Shown: one piece after another, positions 8,051 to 16,184 of the stretch
Position numbering within the stretch: position 1 is the stretch's first letter
Layout of the letters: the number at the start of each line of letters is the position of its first letter
From: Hyalangium versicolor
GTDB lineage: Bacteria; Myxococcota; Myxococcia; Myxococcales; Myxococcaceae
Assembly: GCF_020103695.1 (NCBI RefSeq)
Contig: NZ_JAHXBF010000033.1
Span: forward strand, 53,255-117,254
DNA length: 64,000 nt
Direction: 5' to 3'
Position numbers and translations under genes: made by a program
Notes under the pieces: generated by a model
What the model saw: only the letters and a program-made list of their open reading frames with translations
Database searches by the model: none
What the model was told of the DNA's origin: nothing

Positions 8051-11000
8051 TCGTTGAGCGGGAAGTAGTGGCCTTCCGCCGTGCCGTTCAGCGAGATGGC
8101 GTAGAGGCCGCCGTCCCAGTTGCCGTTGTTGAAGGTCATCCGCGCCCAGGGCGCCAGCAGCGTGCCGCGGAAGCCGAAGCTGGTGGCGTTGATCGTCGTG
8201 GTGTCCACGAAGTTGTAGAGGATGTTCTTCGCGTCCACGCCGCTGAGCGAGTAGCCGAAGTTCTGGAAGGTGGCCGAGGCGCCGCGGATGTTGATGAGCA
8301 CCATGGAGCCGCTGGGCACGGTGATGGAGAACAGCGCGGCCCCGCTGAAGGCGCTGGCGGGCACGTTGAACACGTTCAGGTTGGCGTTGGTGCCGCTCAG
8401 CATGATGCCGCCCCAGGACTCACGCTTATAGGTGCCGTTGGCGGTCTGGCTGGCCAGCTGCGAGGACAGGCTGCGCAGCTCGGCGAACTTCGCGTTGAAG
8501 TCGATCGGCGTGCCCTTGGCCACGGCGCCGCGGCGGTAGGTGACGCCCTGGTTGGCGCTGTAGGTGCCGCCGTAGAAGGCGTTGCCGTAGACGCTGCCGT
8601 TGCCGAGGGTGAGGTTCTTGCCGGCCACCAGCACGTTGGAGATGTCGCTGGCGGGCAGGCTCTCGCCGACGGAGAAGTTCTGCATGTTGATGTTGCCGCC
8701 GGCGGCCACCTTGCCCTGCACGTCCGGGCCGTAGTTGTAGTCCTCGAGGAGGAAGAGGTTGTAGCCGCCCAGCTGCACGTCGATGCAGGAGGTGCAGGGG
8801 CCGGCGACGGTGAGCGCGCGGGCCGCGGTGGTGGTGTTGCCCGCGTTGTCCTTCACGCTGTAGGTGACCGTGTACTGGCCGGCGCGCGTCGGGTCCAGGT
8901 TGCTGGTGGTGGTGATGCGCGAGGTGATGTTGCCCGCGCAGACGTCGGAGGCCGTGGCGCCCGGATCCACATAGGCAGCGCCGTTGCACTGGACGGTGGA
9001 GGCGCCGGGGGTGACCTGGAGCTGCGGAGCCAGGGTGTCACGCACCGTGACGGAGCGGCTGGCCGAGGCGGTGTTGCCGGAGGCATCAGCCACCGAGTAG
9101 CCCAGCGTGTAGCTGCCGAGAGTGGCGGCGTTGACGGAGCCCGTCTTGACGATGGCGGCGGTCAGGTTGCCCGCGCACACGTCCGAGGCGGTGGCGCCCG
9201 GATCCTCGTAGCTGTAGGAGGCGCTGCACTCGACGGTCTGCGTGGCGGAGCCGAGCAGGGAGATGGAGGGGGCCAGCGTGTCGATGACGGACACGGAGCG
9301 GGCGGTGGCCGCGGTCGCCGAGTTGCCGGAGGGATCGGCCACCGCGTAGCCCAGGGTGTAGGAACCCACGGCGCCGGTGTTGACGGAGCCGGTGCGGACG
9401 ATGGAGCCGGAGATGTCACCGGCGCACACGTCGGAGGCGGAGGCGCCCGGATCCACATAGGCAGATCCGCACTGGACCTGCTGGCTGAGCGCGCCGAGCA
9501 GCGTGAGGGACGGCGCCAGGGTGTCGGACACCACCACCGTGCGGTCCTTCGCGTCGGAGTGGCCGCGCCCATCGCTCACGCTGTAGTGGAGCGTCTGCGT
9601 GCCCAGCGCCTTGTTGTTCACCGCGCCGCTCTTCTGGATGGAGCTGGTGAGGTTGCCGGCGCACTGGTCGGAAGCGGAGGCGCCCGGGTCGGCGTAGGCC
9701 GCGCCGCACTCGAGGCCCTGGACGGCCGGGCCGTTGAGCGTCAGCGTCGGAGCCAGCGTGTCGCTCACCGTCACCGTGCGGCTGCTGGCGGAGGTGCCTG
9801 TGTTGCCGGACGCGTCCGTGGCGCTGTAGGCGATGGTGTAGCTGCCCGGCACGCTCGGGTTGGCCGAGCTGGTGGCCACAGCGGCCAGGGCTCCGGCGCA
9901 CGCGTCACTCGCCGTGGCGCCCGGATCCGTATAGGTGCCACCGCATTCCACCGCCTGGCTCAGCGCGCCGTTCAGGGTCACGACGGGAGCCAGCGTGTCC
10001 TTCACCGAGACGACGCGGCTGGCCTCCACGGCGGCGTGGTGGGCGGGATCCTGCACGTTGTAGCGCAGCGTGTAGAGGCCGGGCGTCTTCGCATCCACGG
10101 AGCCGGACTTCTCGATGGCGCTGCTCAGGTCACCGGCGCAGCGGTCGCTGGCCGTGGCGCCCGGATCCTCGTAGTTGTAGGAGGAGCTGCACTCCAGCCC
10201 CACGTTGGCCAGGCCGTTGAGGGTGATGGACGGGGCCAGCGTGTCGGACACGGAGAGGGTGCGCGTCACCGGCTCGGACTTGTTGCCGGAGGCGTCCGTC
10301 GCGACGTAGCTGATCGCGTAGGTGCCCGGCACTTCCAGGTCCACCGAGCCGCTCCGCGCGATGCTGCTCTGCGGCAGCGCACCGCCGCACACGTCGGAGG
10401 CGGAGGCGCCCGGATCCTCGTAGGAGCCGCCCCGGGTGCACTCCAGCGCCTCGTTCGCAGAGCCGGTGATCGCCACGGCCGGGGGCGTGTGGTCGACCAC
10501 GGTCACCACGCCGGTGCACGAGGCGGAGAGGCCCGCCTGGTCCGCGCAGGTCAGCGTGACAGTGGTGCTGCCGAGATCGAACGGGCCGGCCTTGTCCTGC
10601 GTGCAGCCCACCAGGTCGTTGTCCGGATCATAGGAGCCGTTATCGATGTGGGCCGCGCCACCGCAGATGGCCTCGGCGACAACCGTCATGTCCCGGCAGA
10701 CCGCGAACGGCGGCCGGTTGGAGGGAGGATTGGGAGGCCTGGCGAACTTGCAGAAGGCGGTGCAGCTGCCCATGGTGCCGGTGGCGTCCGTGGCGCGGCC
10801 GTTCTGCTGGCCGTCGTCGCACTCCTCGCCGAAATCCGAGTCCACCACGCCGTCGCCGCACCAGTTGCTCTTGCAGGACCAGGAGCACGTGTCCGAGGCC
10901 TTCTGGCCGGCCAGGGCGGGCTGGCCGTTGAGGCCGTCACCCAGGTCGCACTCCTCGCCCACCATGGTCTCGGCGATGCCGCAGCCAGCGCCCAGCGTCA

Positions 11001-11895
11001 TGGCGCCGCGCACCAGGATGTAGGGCGCGCCGGTGAACGGCGTCTCGTTGCCCGGATCGTAGGTGAAGTCCACGTACGTCTGCTGGCCGGGCAGGTGCGC
11101 GCCGATGGAGGCCGTCGCCACCGCCGCATAGGAGAAGCTGCGGTTCGGATAGGAGGTGAAGACAGAGCGGGCCGCGCAGCCGCCCGCGCCCGAGAGCAGA
11201 CCGTCCCAGAGGTCGCGCGACATGAAGTCGTTGTACATCTCGAACATGTGACCGGAGTCCGCGCAGCCGGGCACGCCCTGGATCTTGAAGGCGCCGAACG
11301 GCTCGAGCAGCGCCACCGAGGTGTCGGCCGGGGCATCCTGATAGGCGCAGCCCAGGGCGATGTACATGCCGGTGCGCTTCTGCTCCGAGTTGAGCACGTA
11401 GTGGATGGCGTTCTCGACCAGCTGGTCGGTGCCGTTGGCGGACGGGTCGGTGGCGAGGATGGCCACGTCTCCGTCGACGATGGCGCCCCAGCTCTTGCGG
11501 GTATCGATGGCGGCCTGGAAGGCCTCGGTGCCGCTCTGACAGGCCGCGTCACCGATGATCAGCGCGCGATAGAGCATGAAGTCCTGCGCCGTCATCGCTG
11601 CCCACTGCGCGGGCGTCACCACGTCGATCTGCGCGGTGGACGCGTAGGTGGCCACCGCCTGAGCCTCGCGGCTGTTGAGGCCTCCATTCACGCTGCTGCC
11701 CAGGATGAGCACCTTGTTCGTGCTTCGGATCTCCTGCTGGCTCGTGCCCGTGCTGGACGGAGCCTCGGCCTGGGGCGCACCGGCCCCTCCGCTGCAGGCG
11801 ATGACCACCAGCGCGGCGAGCAGCATCCAGGCTCGTCCAACGGCTCGGAGTGTCAGTTGGGAACCCACAAGGTGACGAAACAGGGGCAGACTCAT
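8032..11895 (-). CDS. lipoprotein paralogue with 7 Ig-like repeats and choice-of-anchor A domain
   Basis: About 1287 residues and the same architecture as the neighbour at 2485-7698. The signal peptide ends in lipobox VIAC followed by SGG. ATG 11895 lies 8 nt after GAAGAGG; a GTG at 11904 is an alternative. Order: unrecognised N-domain (about 45-305) shared with the paralogue (both contain YRALIIGD and DGDVAIL), Cys-rich GEECD/CGDGVVD motifs (about 310-390), HYR-like segment, 7 DUF5011-like repeats (about 466-1028), choice-of-anchor A domain (about 1033-1285) with YNLFLLEDYN and KVAAGGN. The C-terminus NDRSVCP matches the paralogue's NDRTICP. The first two and last three repeats match those of the paralogue in order; the copy number differs in the middle. 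It has its own promoter and terminator. Role unknown; a surface structural or adhesive role is inferred. Confidence 0.88.
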   Translation of the reverse strand: MSLPLFRHLVGSQLTLRAVGRAWMLLAALVVIACSGGAGAPQAEAPSSTGTSQQEIRSTNKVLILGSSVNGGLNSREAQAVATYASTAQIDVVTPAQWAAMTAQDFMLYRALIIGDAACQSGTEAFQAAIDTRKSWGAIVDGDVAILATDPSANGTDQLVENAIHYVLNSEQKRTGMYIALGCAYQDAPADTSVALLEPFGAFKIQGVPGCADSGHMFEMYNDFMSRDLWDGLLSGAGGCAARSVFTSYPNRSFSYAAVATASIGAHLPGQQTYVDFTYDPGNETPFTGAPYILVRGAMTLGAGCGIAETMVGEECDLGDGLNGQPALAGQKASDTCSWSCKSNWCGDGVVDSDFGEECDDGQQNGRATDATGTMGSCTAFCKFARPPNPPSNRPPFAVCRDMTVVAEAICGGAAHIDNGSYDPDNDLVGCTQDKAGPFDLGSTTVTLTCADQAGLSASCTGVVTVVDHTPPAVAITGSANEALECTRGGSYEDPGASASDVCGGALPQSSIARSGSVDLEVPGTYAISYVATDASGNKSEPVTRTLSVSDTLAPSITLNGLANVGLECSSSYNYEDPGATASDRCAGDLSSAIEKSGSVDAKTPGLYTLRYNVQDPAHHAAVEASRVVSVKDTLAPVVTLNGALSQAVECGGTYTDPGATASDACAGALAAVATSSANPSVPGSYTIAYSATDASGNTGTSASSRTVTVSDTLAPTLTLNGPAVQGLECGAAYADPGASASDQCAGNLTSSIQKSGAVNNKALGTQTLHYSVSDGRGHSDAKDRTVVVSDTLAPSLTLLGALSQQVQCGSAYVDPGASASDVCAGDISGSIVRTGSVNTGAVGSYTLGYAVADPSGNSATAATARSVSVIDTLAPSISLLGSATQTVECSASYSYEDPGATASDVCAGNLTAAIVKTGSVNAATLGSYTLGYSVADASGNTASASRSVTVRDTLAPQLQVTPGASTVQCNGAAYVDPGATASDVCAGNITSRITTTSNLDPTRAGQYTVTYSVKDNAGNTTTAARALTVAGPCTSCIDVQLGGYNLFLLEDYNYGPDVQGKVAAGGNINMQNFSVGESLPASDISNVLVAGKNLTLGNGSVYGNAFYGGTYSANQGVTYRRGAVAKGTPIDFNAKFAELRSLSSQLASQTANGTYKRESWGGIMLSGTNANLNVFNVPASAFSGAALFSITVPSGSMVLINIRGASATFQNFGYSLSGVDAKNILYNFVDTTTINATSFGFRGTLLAPWARMTFNNGNWDGGLYAISLNGTAEGHYFPLNDRSVCP
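8810..10497 (-). repeat. array of 7 Ig-like (DUF5011-type) coding repeats
   Basis: Seven coding units of about 225-250 bp with the same ECG/DPGA/DxCxG pattern as the array at 3270-6345. Units 1, 2, 5, 6 and 7 correspond best to units 1, 2, 11, 12 and 13 of the longer array. Confidence 0.83.
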
Positions 11896-11972
11896 CAGGG
11901 GCACCTCTTCGCTGGGTTTACGCGGTGTTTCCTGAGATTTAAGAAAACTGTCCGCGCGGGGATTTCTTGGAA

Positions 11973-12001
11973 ATCATCGGGTTTTCCCTGGAAAATTGCA
12001 A
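11973..12001 (-). promoter_or_regulatory. putative promoter of the 7-repeat lipoprotein gene
   Basis: On the minus strand TTGCAA (11996-12001), 17 nt, GATGAT (11973-11978), the same layout as at 7809-7837. The predicted leader is about 70 nt. The conserved 41-bp block is 11962-12002. Confidence 0.55.
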
Positions 12002-12148
12002 GCACGACTGAAAAGTTCCATGCGGATGGACGAAAATGGGTGCGTAGAGGTGTGCCACTGTCCTCCCTTGACAAGGGAAAACCAGGATGCGCGAACCTCG
12101 GTCGCTTGTTGCTTAGGGAGCGCCCCTCCCATAAGAGGCGCACCGAAT

Positions 12149-14647
12149 ATGGCGATGAACGAGCGTTACGAGCCGCAGACGATTGAAGGCAAGTGGCAGA
12201 CGCGCTGGGAGCAGGAGGGCGTGTTCCGCGCCGGCACCCGGCCGGGAGCCCCCGAGAAATACATCCTCGAGATGCTGCCGTACCCCAGCGGGAAGATGCA
12301 CATGGGGCACGTGCGCAACTACCTCATCGGAGATGTCTACGCGCGCTACTTCAAGATGCGCGGCTACGACGTGCTCCACCCCATGGGCTGGGATGCGTTC
12401 GGCCTGCCGGCGGAGAACGCGGCCATCAAGGATGGCGTGCACCCTGCGGTGCGCACGCAGGAGAACATCGACTCGTTCAAGGCGGAGATCCGCTCGCTCG
12501 GCTACAGCTACGACTGGACGCGCGAGGTCAACACCAGCCAGCCCGAGTACTACCGCTGGAACCAGTGGTTCTTCATCCAGATGCTGGAGCGGGGGCTGGT
12601 CTATCGCCGTTTCAGCAAGGTGAACTGGTGTACCGGCTGTCTGACGGTGATCGCCAACGAGCAGGTGAAGGAAGGCACGTGCGAGCGTTGCGACTCGCCG
12701 GTGGTGGACAAGGAGATGCCCGAGTGGGCGTTCCGCATCACGAAGTACTCGCAGGCGCTGCTGGACGGGCTGGACGAGTTGAAGGAGTGGCCCGAGCGCA
12801 TCACCAGCATGCAGCGCAACTGGATCGGCCGTTCCGAGGGCGCGGAGGCCGACTTCGGGGTGAAGGGCAGTGACGAGAAGATCCGCGTCTTCACCACGCG
12901 CATCGACACCATCTACGGCTGCACGTACGTGGTGCTGGCGCCGGACCACAAGCTGGTGGCGAAGGTGACGACGCCGGAGCGCCGCGCCGAGGTGGAAGCC
13001 TTCGTCGCGAAGATGGCGGCGATCAGCAAGACGGACCGCACGGCCGAGGGTGCCACGAAGGAAGGCGTCTTCACGGGTGCGCATGCGATCAACCCGTTCA
13101 CCGGCCAGCCGGTGCCCATCTGGATCGCCAACTTCGTGCTGTCCGACTACGGCACGGGCGCGGTGATGAGCGTGCCGGCGCACGACGCGCGCGACTTCGA
13201 GTTCGCTCGCAAGTACAGCCTGCCCATCCAGGTCGTCATCCAGCCGGCCACGGGGGACAAGCTGCCCTCGGGCGACCAGTTGGAGGCCGCGTACACCGAG
13301 TACGGCGTGCTGGCGGACTCGGGTGAGTACAGCGGACTGAAGTCCGAGGATGCGCGCCGCAAGATGGCCGCGAAGCTGGAGTCCGAGGGCCGCGGCAAGG
13401 CCACGGTGACGTATCGCCAGAAGGACTGGGGCTTCAGCCGCCAGCGCTACTGGGGCACGCCCATCCCGATCGTCTACTGCGAGAAGTGTGATCCGGAGCG
13501 CAAGGGCATCCCCGTGCCGCTGGATCAGTTGCCGGTGCGCCTGCCGGAGATCGACACCCAGGCGGTGCTGACGGGCAAGGGCGAGCCGCCGCTGGCCAAG
13601 GTGGCCACGTGGGTGAACACCACGTGCCCCAAGTGCGGTGGTCCCGCGCGCCGCGAGGCGGAGACGATGGATACGTTCGTCGACTCCTGCTGGTACTTCG
13701 CGCGCTACCTGTCGCCGAAGTACGACGCCGCGCCGTTCGATCCGAAGGAGGCGAAGCGCTGGCTGCCGGTGGACGTGTACGTGGGCGGTCCCGAGCACGC
13801 CGTGATGCACCTGCTGTACTTCCGTTTCTGGACCCGCATCATGAAGGAGCTGGGGCTGTCTCCGGTGGACGAGCCCGTCACGCGCCTGGTCACCCAGGGC
13901 ATCGTGAACGGTCCGGACGGGCGGAAGATGTCCAAGCGCTGGGGCAATGTGGTGCAGCCGGCCTCCATCGTGAAGAAGTACGGCGCGGACACGGCGCGCA
14001 CCTACGTGCTGTTCGCGGGCCCGCCCGAGCGTGACTTCGACTGGTCCGACGCCCAGGTGGAGGGTGCCTACCGCTTCCTGAAGCGCGTGTGGGCGCTGGC
14101 GGTCATGCACGAGGGCGTCGCGGGAGCCACGCACTCGGGTCCCTTCGAGGGCAAGGCGCTGGAGATCCGCCGCGCCGCGCACAAGTGCCTGAAGCGGGTA
14201 GGGGAGGCCATCGATCGCTTGTCCTTCAACACCGCCATCGCGGGCGTGATGGAGTACGTCAACACGCTCTACGCGGTGGGCACGGCCGAGACGCCCGCGG
14301 AGAAGGCCGCCATGGCCGAGGCCCTGCACCTGCTGGCCATCGTGCTCACGCCGTTCGCTCCGCACATCGCCGACGAGCTGGCCGAGGCGTTCGGGGAGAA
14401 GACGCTCACGGTGAACCAGGCGTGGCCGGCCTTCGATCCGGCGCTGGTGGTGGATGAGGAGATCCCCTACGCAGTGCAGGTCAACGGTAAGCTGCGCGCC
14501 GAGATCAAGGTGCCCGCGGATGCGGCCGAGGCGGACGTGCGTGCCGCCGCCGAGGCGGATGAGCGCGTGAAGGCAGCCATGGCCGGGAAGACGGTCCGCA
14601 AGTTCGTCTTCGTCCCGAAGCGCCTCGTGAACTTCGTCGTCGGCTGA
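12149..14647 (+). CDS. leuS: leucyl-tRNA synthetase
   Basis: Class I aminoacyl-tRNA synthetase (832 aa) that charges tRNA-Leu. Seen: HIGH-type motif PYPSGKMHMGHVRNY near residue 42, zinc-like Cys pairs (WCTGCLTVIANEQV and CERC; TTCPKCGG), an editing (CP1) region, and GRKMSKRWGNVV for the KMSKS loop, with Arg at the fifth position. The C-terminus has VQVNGKLRAEIKVPADA and KFVFVPKRLVNFVVG, typical of LeuRS. The ATG at 12149 follows AAGAGG by 10 nt. The 253-bp gap to the divergent lipoprotein gene holds TTGACA at 12068-12073 without a good -10, a small hairpin near 12115-12130, and no T-box consensus. The gene opens the run leuS - zinc-ribbon gene - lptE. Confidence 0.97.
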   Translation: MAMNERYEPQTIEGKWQTRWEQEGVFRAGTRPGAPEKYILEMLPYPSGKMHMGHVRNYLIGDVYARYFKMRGYDVLHPMGWDAFGLPAENAAIKDGVHPAVRTQENIDSFKAEIRSLGYSYDWTREVNTSQPEYYRWNQWFFIQMLERGLVYRRFSKVNWCTGCLTVIANEQVKEGTCERCDSPVVDKEMPEWAFRITKYSQALLDGLDELKEWPERITSMQRNWIGRSEGAEADFGVKGSDEKIRVFTTRIDTIYGCTYVVLAPDHKLVAKVTTPERRAEVEAFVAKMAAISKTDRTAEGATKEGVFTGAHAINPFTGQPVPIWIANFVLSDYGTGAVMSVPAHDARDFEFARKYSLPIQVVIQPATGDKLPSGDQLEAAYTEYGVLADSGEYSGLKSEDARRKMAAKLESEGRGKATVTYRQKDWGFSRQRYWGTPIPIVYCEKCDPERKGIPVPLDQLPVRLPEIDTQAVLTGKGEPPLAKVATWVNTTCPKCGGPARREAETMDTFVDSCWYFARYLSPKYDAAPFDPKEAKRWLPVDVYVGGPEHAVMHLLYFRFWTRIMKELGLSPVDEPVTRLVTQGIVNGPDGRKMSKRWGNVVQPASIVKKYGADTARTYVLFAGPPERDFDWSDAQVEGAYRFLKRVWALAVMHEGVAGATHSGPFEGKALEIRRAAHKCLKRVGEAIDRLSFNTAIAGVMEYVNTLYAVGTAETPAEKAAMAEALHLLAIVLTPFAPHIADELAEAFGEKTLTVNQAWPAFDPALVVDEEIPYAVQVNGKLRAEIKVPADAAEADVRAAAEADERVKAAMAGKTVRKFVFVPKRLVNFVVG

Positions 14648-14659
14648 GCGGAGGCCCGG

Positions 14660-15238
14660 GTGCCGACCGAAGTCCTCGTCATGTGTACGAGGTGCGGGCG
14701 GCCGCAGCCGGCCCGCCCCGGCAACTGCATGGCGTGCGGCGAGGCACTGCCGGACGCTCCCTTGCCGGGGGGCACGGAGGCTCCGTTCCTCCAGCTCGAG
14801 GGCACCTGGGGGCGCTCTGTCATCGGCGTGGACCGGAAGCTGAAGTATCTCCTGGGCCCCTCGGCGACTCCCTTCGTCGTCGAGCTCTCCAACGTCCGGA
14901 GCGCGGCGCTCGTTCGCTCCTCGCCCTGGTGGGTCCTGGGGCTCGTGCTGGGGGCGATCGTCCTCGGATTCGTCGTCCCGTCGCTCCGGTGGATGGCGGG
15001 AACGCTCGCGGTGCTTGGGGTGCTCGCGGTGGGGCTGCTGCAGCGATACTCCCTCCGGCTGCTCATGATCGATGGCCGCAAGCTCCGGTGGGTGCTGGGC
15101 TGGAGCTGGCTTGGCTCCCAGCGGCTCGGCACGGTGGAGCATGCCTGGTCCTCGGGAGCTCAGGCATTGGCCTCGCGCGGAGTGAGCGTCACTGACGGCT
15201 CGGGCGACGCCTCGGGCTCCTCGGGAAGCGGTGCTTGA
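14660..15238 (+). CDS. zinc-ribbon membrane protein, function unknown
   Basis: A 192-residue protein starting at GTG 14660, 5 nt after GGAGG. The N-terminus has a CTRC...CMAC double Cys pair (about residues 9-27) typical of a zinc ribbon. It is followed by a short soluble region with VIGVDRKLKYLL and two hydrophobic helices (about 93-135), then a Ser/Gly-rich tail. It sits 12 bases after leuS and 31 bases before lptE, so it is probably co-transcribed. I do not recognise a family, and the link to LPS transport is only positional. Confidence 0.75.
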   Translation: MPTEVLVMCTRCGRPQPARPGNCMACGEALPDAPLPGGTEAPFLQLEGTWGRSVIGVDRKLKYLLGPSATPFVVELSNVRSAALVRSSPWWVLGLVLGAIVLGFVVPSLRWMAGTLAVLGVLAVGLLQRYSLRLLMIDGRKLRWVLGWSWLGSQRLGTVEHAWSSGAQALASRGVSVTDGSGDASGSSGSGA

Positions 15239-15269
15239 CCCGGGAGCGGCCCCCGATACTGTGGGCGCC

Positions 15270-15803
15270 ATGGCTCGGCTCTGTGCGGTGGTGGCGGCGG
15301 TGCTGGTGGCGGGAGTGGGGTGCGGCTACCGCTTCGTGGCTCGGGATGGAACGCTGCCCGAGGGCGTACGCGCCGTGTGCGCCCCCGTCTTCGTCAACGA
15401 GACGGCCGAGCCCGGCCTGGAGACCCTCTTCACCCAGGCCATGCGCGAGCAGTTGACCCGCATGGGGACGCTGGGAGACGGCGCGGCGTGCGATGCGCGC
15501 CTCGAGGGCACCATCACCAACGTGAACAGCCAGCCCACCATCGTCACCGAGCCCATCACCGACGAGAACGGGCAGGTGGTCGTCGGGCCGCAGCTCGCCA
15601 GCTACCGCGCCTTCGCGGAGGCGCGCCTGCGGCTGCTGAAGGACGAACGAGTCCTCGCGGAGACGAGCATCTCCGGAACGGAGGACTACCTGCCGGGCAG
15701 CGGTGATGTCCTGGAGGCGGAGGCCAATCGTCGTGCCGCGCTCCAACGTCTCTCGGAGACGCTGATGCGCGAGGGCTACGAGCGACTGGCCCGCAACTGG
15801 TGA
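15270..15803 (+). CDS. lptE: LPS-assembly lipoprotein LptE
   Basis: Outer-membrane lipoprotein that plugs the LptD barrel and helps deliver LPS to the cell surface. The protein (177 aa) has a short signal peptide ending AGVGC followed by GYRF, the characteristic start of mature LptE-type proteins, then the family pattern LPEGVRAVCAPVFVNETAEPG and a charged helical C-terminus. The lipobox is imperfect (Gly-Val-Gly before Cys). The ATG at 15270 is chosen because it begins the signal peptide. The leuS-lptE neighbourhood is standard in proteobacteria; the usual following holA is missing here and rpsT lies convergent. Confidence 0.85.
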   Translation: MARLCAVVAAVLVAGVGCGYRFVARDGTLPEGVRAVCAPVFVNETAEPGLETLFTQAMREQLTRMGTLGDGAACDARLEGTITNVNSQPTIVTEPITDENGQVVVGPQLASYRAFAEARLRLLKDERVLAETSISGTEDYLPGSGDVLEAEANRRAALQRLSETLMREGYERLARNW

Positions 15804-15820
15804 AGCGCCGCGAGGGCGCT
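15804..15820. terminator. short hairpin between lptE and rpsT
   Basis: AGCGCC (15804-15809), 5-nt loop, GGCGCT (15815-15820) directly after the lptE stop. It is perfectly paired but short and lacks a T-tract, so its terminator activity is uncertain. Confidence 0.4.
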
Positions 15821-15833
15821 CCCTTCCGGAGGA

Positions 15834-16106
15834 CTACTTCGCGGCCGTGGCGGCCTTGGCGGCCTTGGTGAGGCGGGCGATGCGGCGCGCGGCGTTGCGC
15901 TTGTGGATCACGCCCTTGGAGGCGGCCTTGGAGAGCGAGCGGACGGCGTCCTTGAGGGCGTCCCCGGTCTTGGCCGCGTCCTTGGTGGAAATCGCCTCGC
16001 GAGCCTTCTTCAGCGAGTTCTTCACCGTGGTGCGGACGTTGGTGTTGCGCGCGCGGCGCTTCTGGGCCTGACGGTTACGCTTCTCTGCGGACTTGGTGTT
16101 CGCCAA
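15834..16106 (-). CDS. rpsT: 30S ribosomal protein S20 (UUG start)
   Basis: Small-subunit protein S20 (90 aa) that binds the 16S rRNA 5' domain. The sequence MANTKSAEKRNRQAQKRRAR and the Ala/Lys-rich C-terminus are typical. The initiation codon is TTG (16104-16106) preceded by GGAG with about 6 nt spacing; no ATG or GTG is available in frame nearby. E. coli rpsT also starts at UUG, and there the weak start is part of S20 autoregulation, so the same may hold here. A promoter candidate lies at 16146-16174. Confidence 0.97.
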   Translation of the reverse strand: MANTKSAEKRNRQAQKRRARNTNVRTTVKNSLKKAREAISTKDAAKTGDALKDAVRSLSKAASKGVIHKRNAARRIARLTKAAKAATAAK

Positions 16107-16145
16107 GGTAATCTCCAGCTGACGGCTGTGGAAAAAGAGGGGCCG

Positions 16146-16174
16146 TACCTACAGCGACCTCTCCCGAGCGTCAA
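16146..16174 (-). promoter_or_regulatory. putative rpsT promoter
   Basis: Minus-strand TTGACG (16169-16174), 17-nt spacer, TAGGTA (16146-16151), about 40 nt upstream of the rpsT start and just past the end of mazG. The -35 is good and the -10 is weak. Confidence 0.5.
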
Positions 16175-16184
16175 GGCGCTCGTG

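Noticed and set aside
11896..12148. T-box riboswitch upstream of leuS
   Set aside because: No T-box consensus or antiterminator pairing was found, and T-boxes are not expected in this phylum.
1681..12186. Very long plus-strand open frames opposite the two repeat lipoproteins
   Set aside because: Low-complexity Arg/Gly/His-rich translations with no domains; they are antisense shadows of GC-rich repeat genes on the minus strand.
12113..15271. 1052-codon minus-strand frame opposite leuS and lptE
   Set aside because: Shadow of leuS; no recognisable domain and real genes with catalytic motifs on the plus strand.
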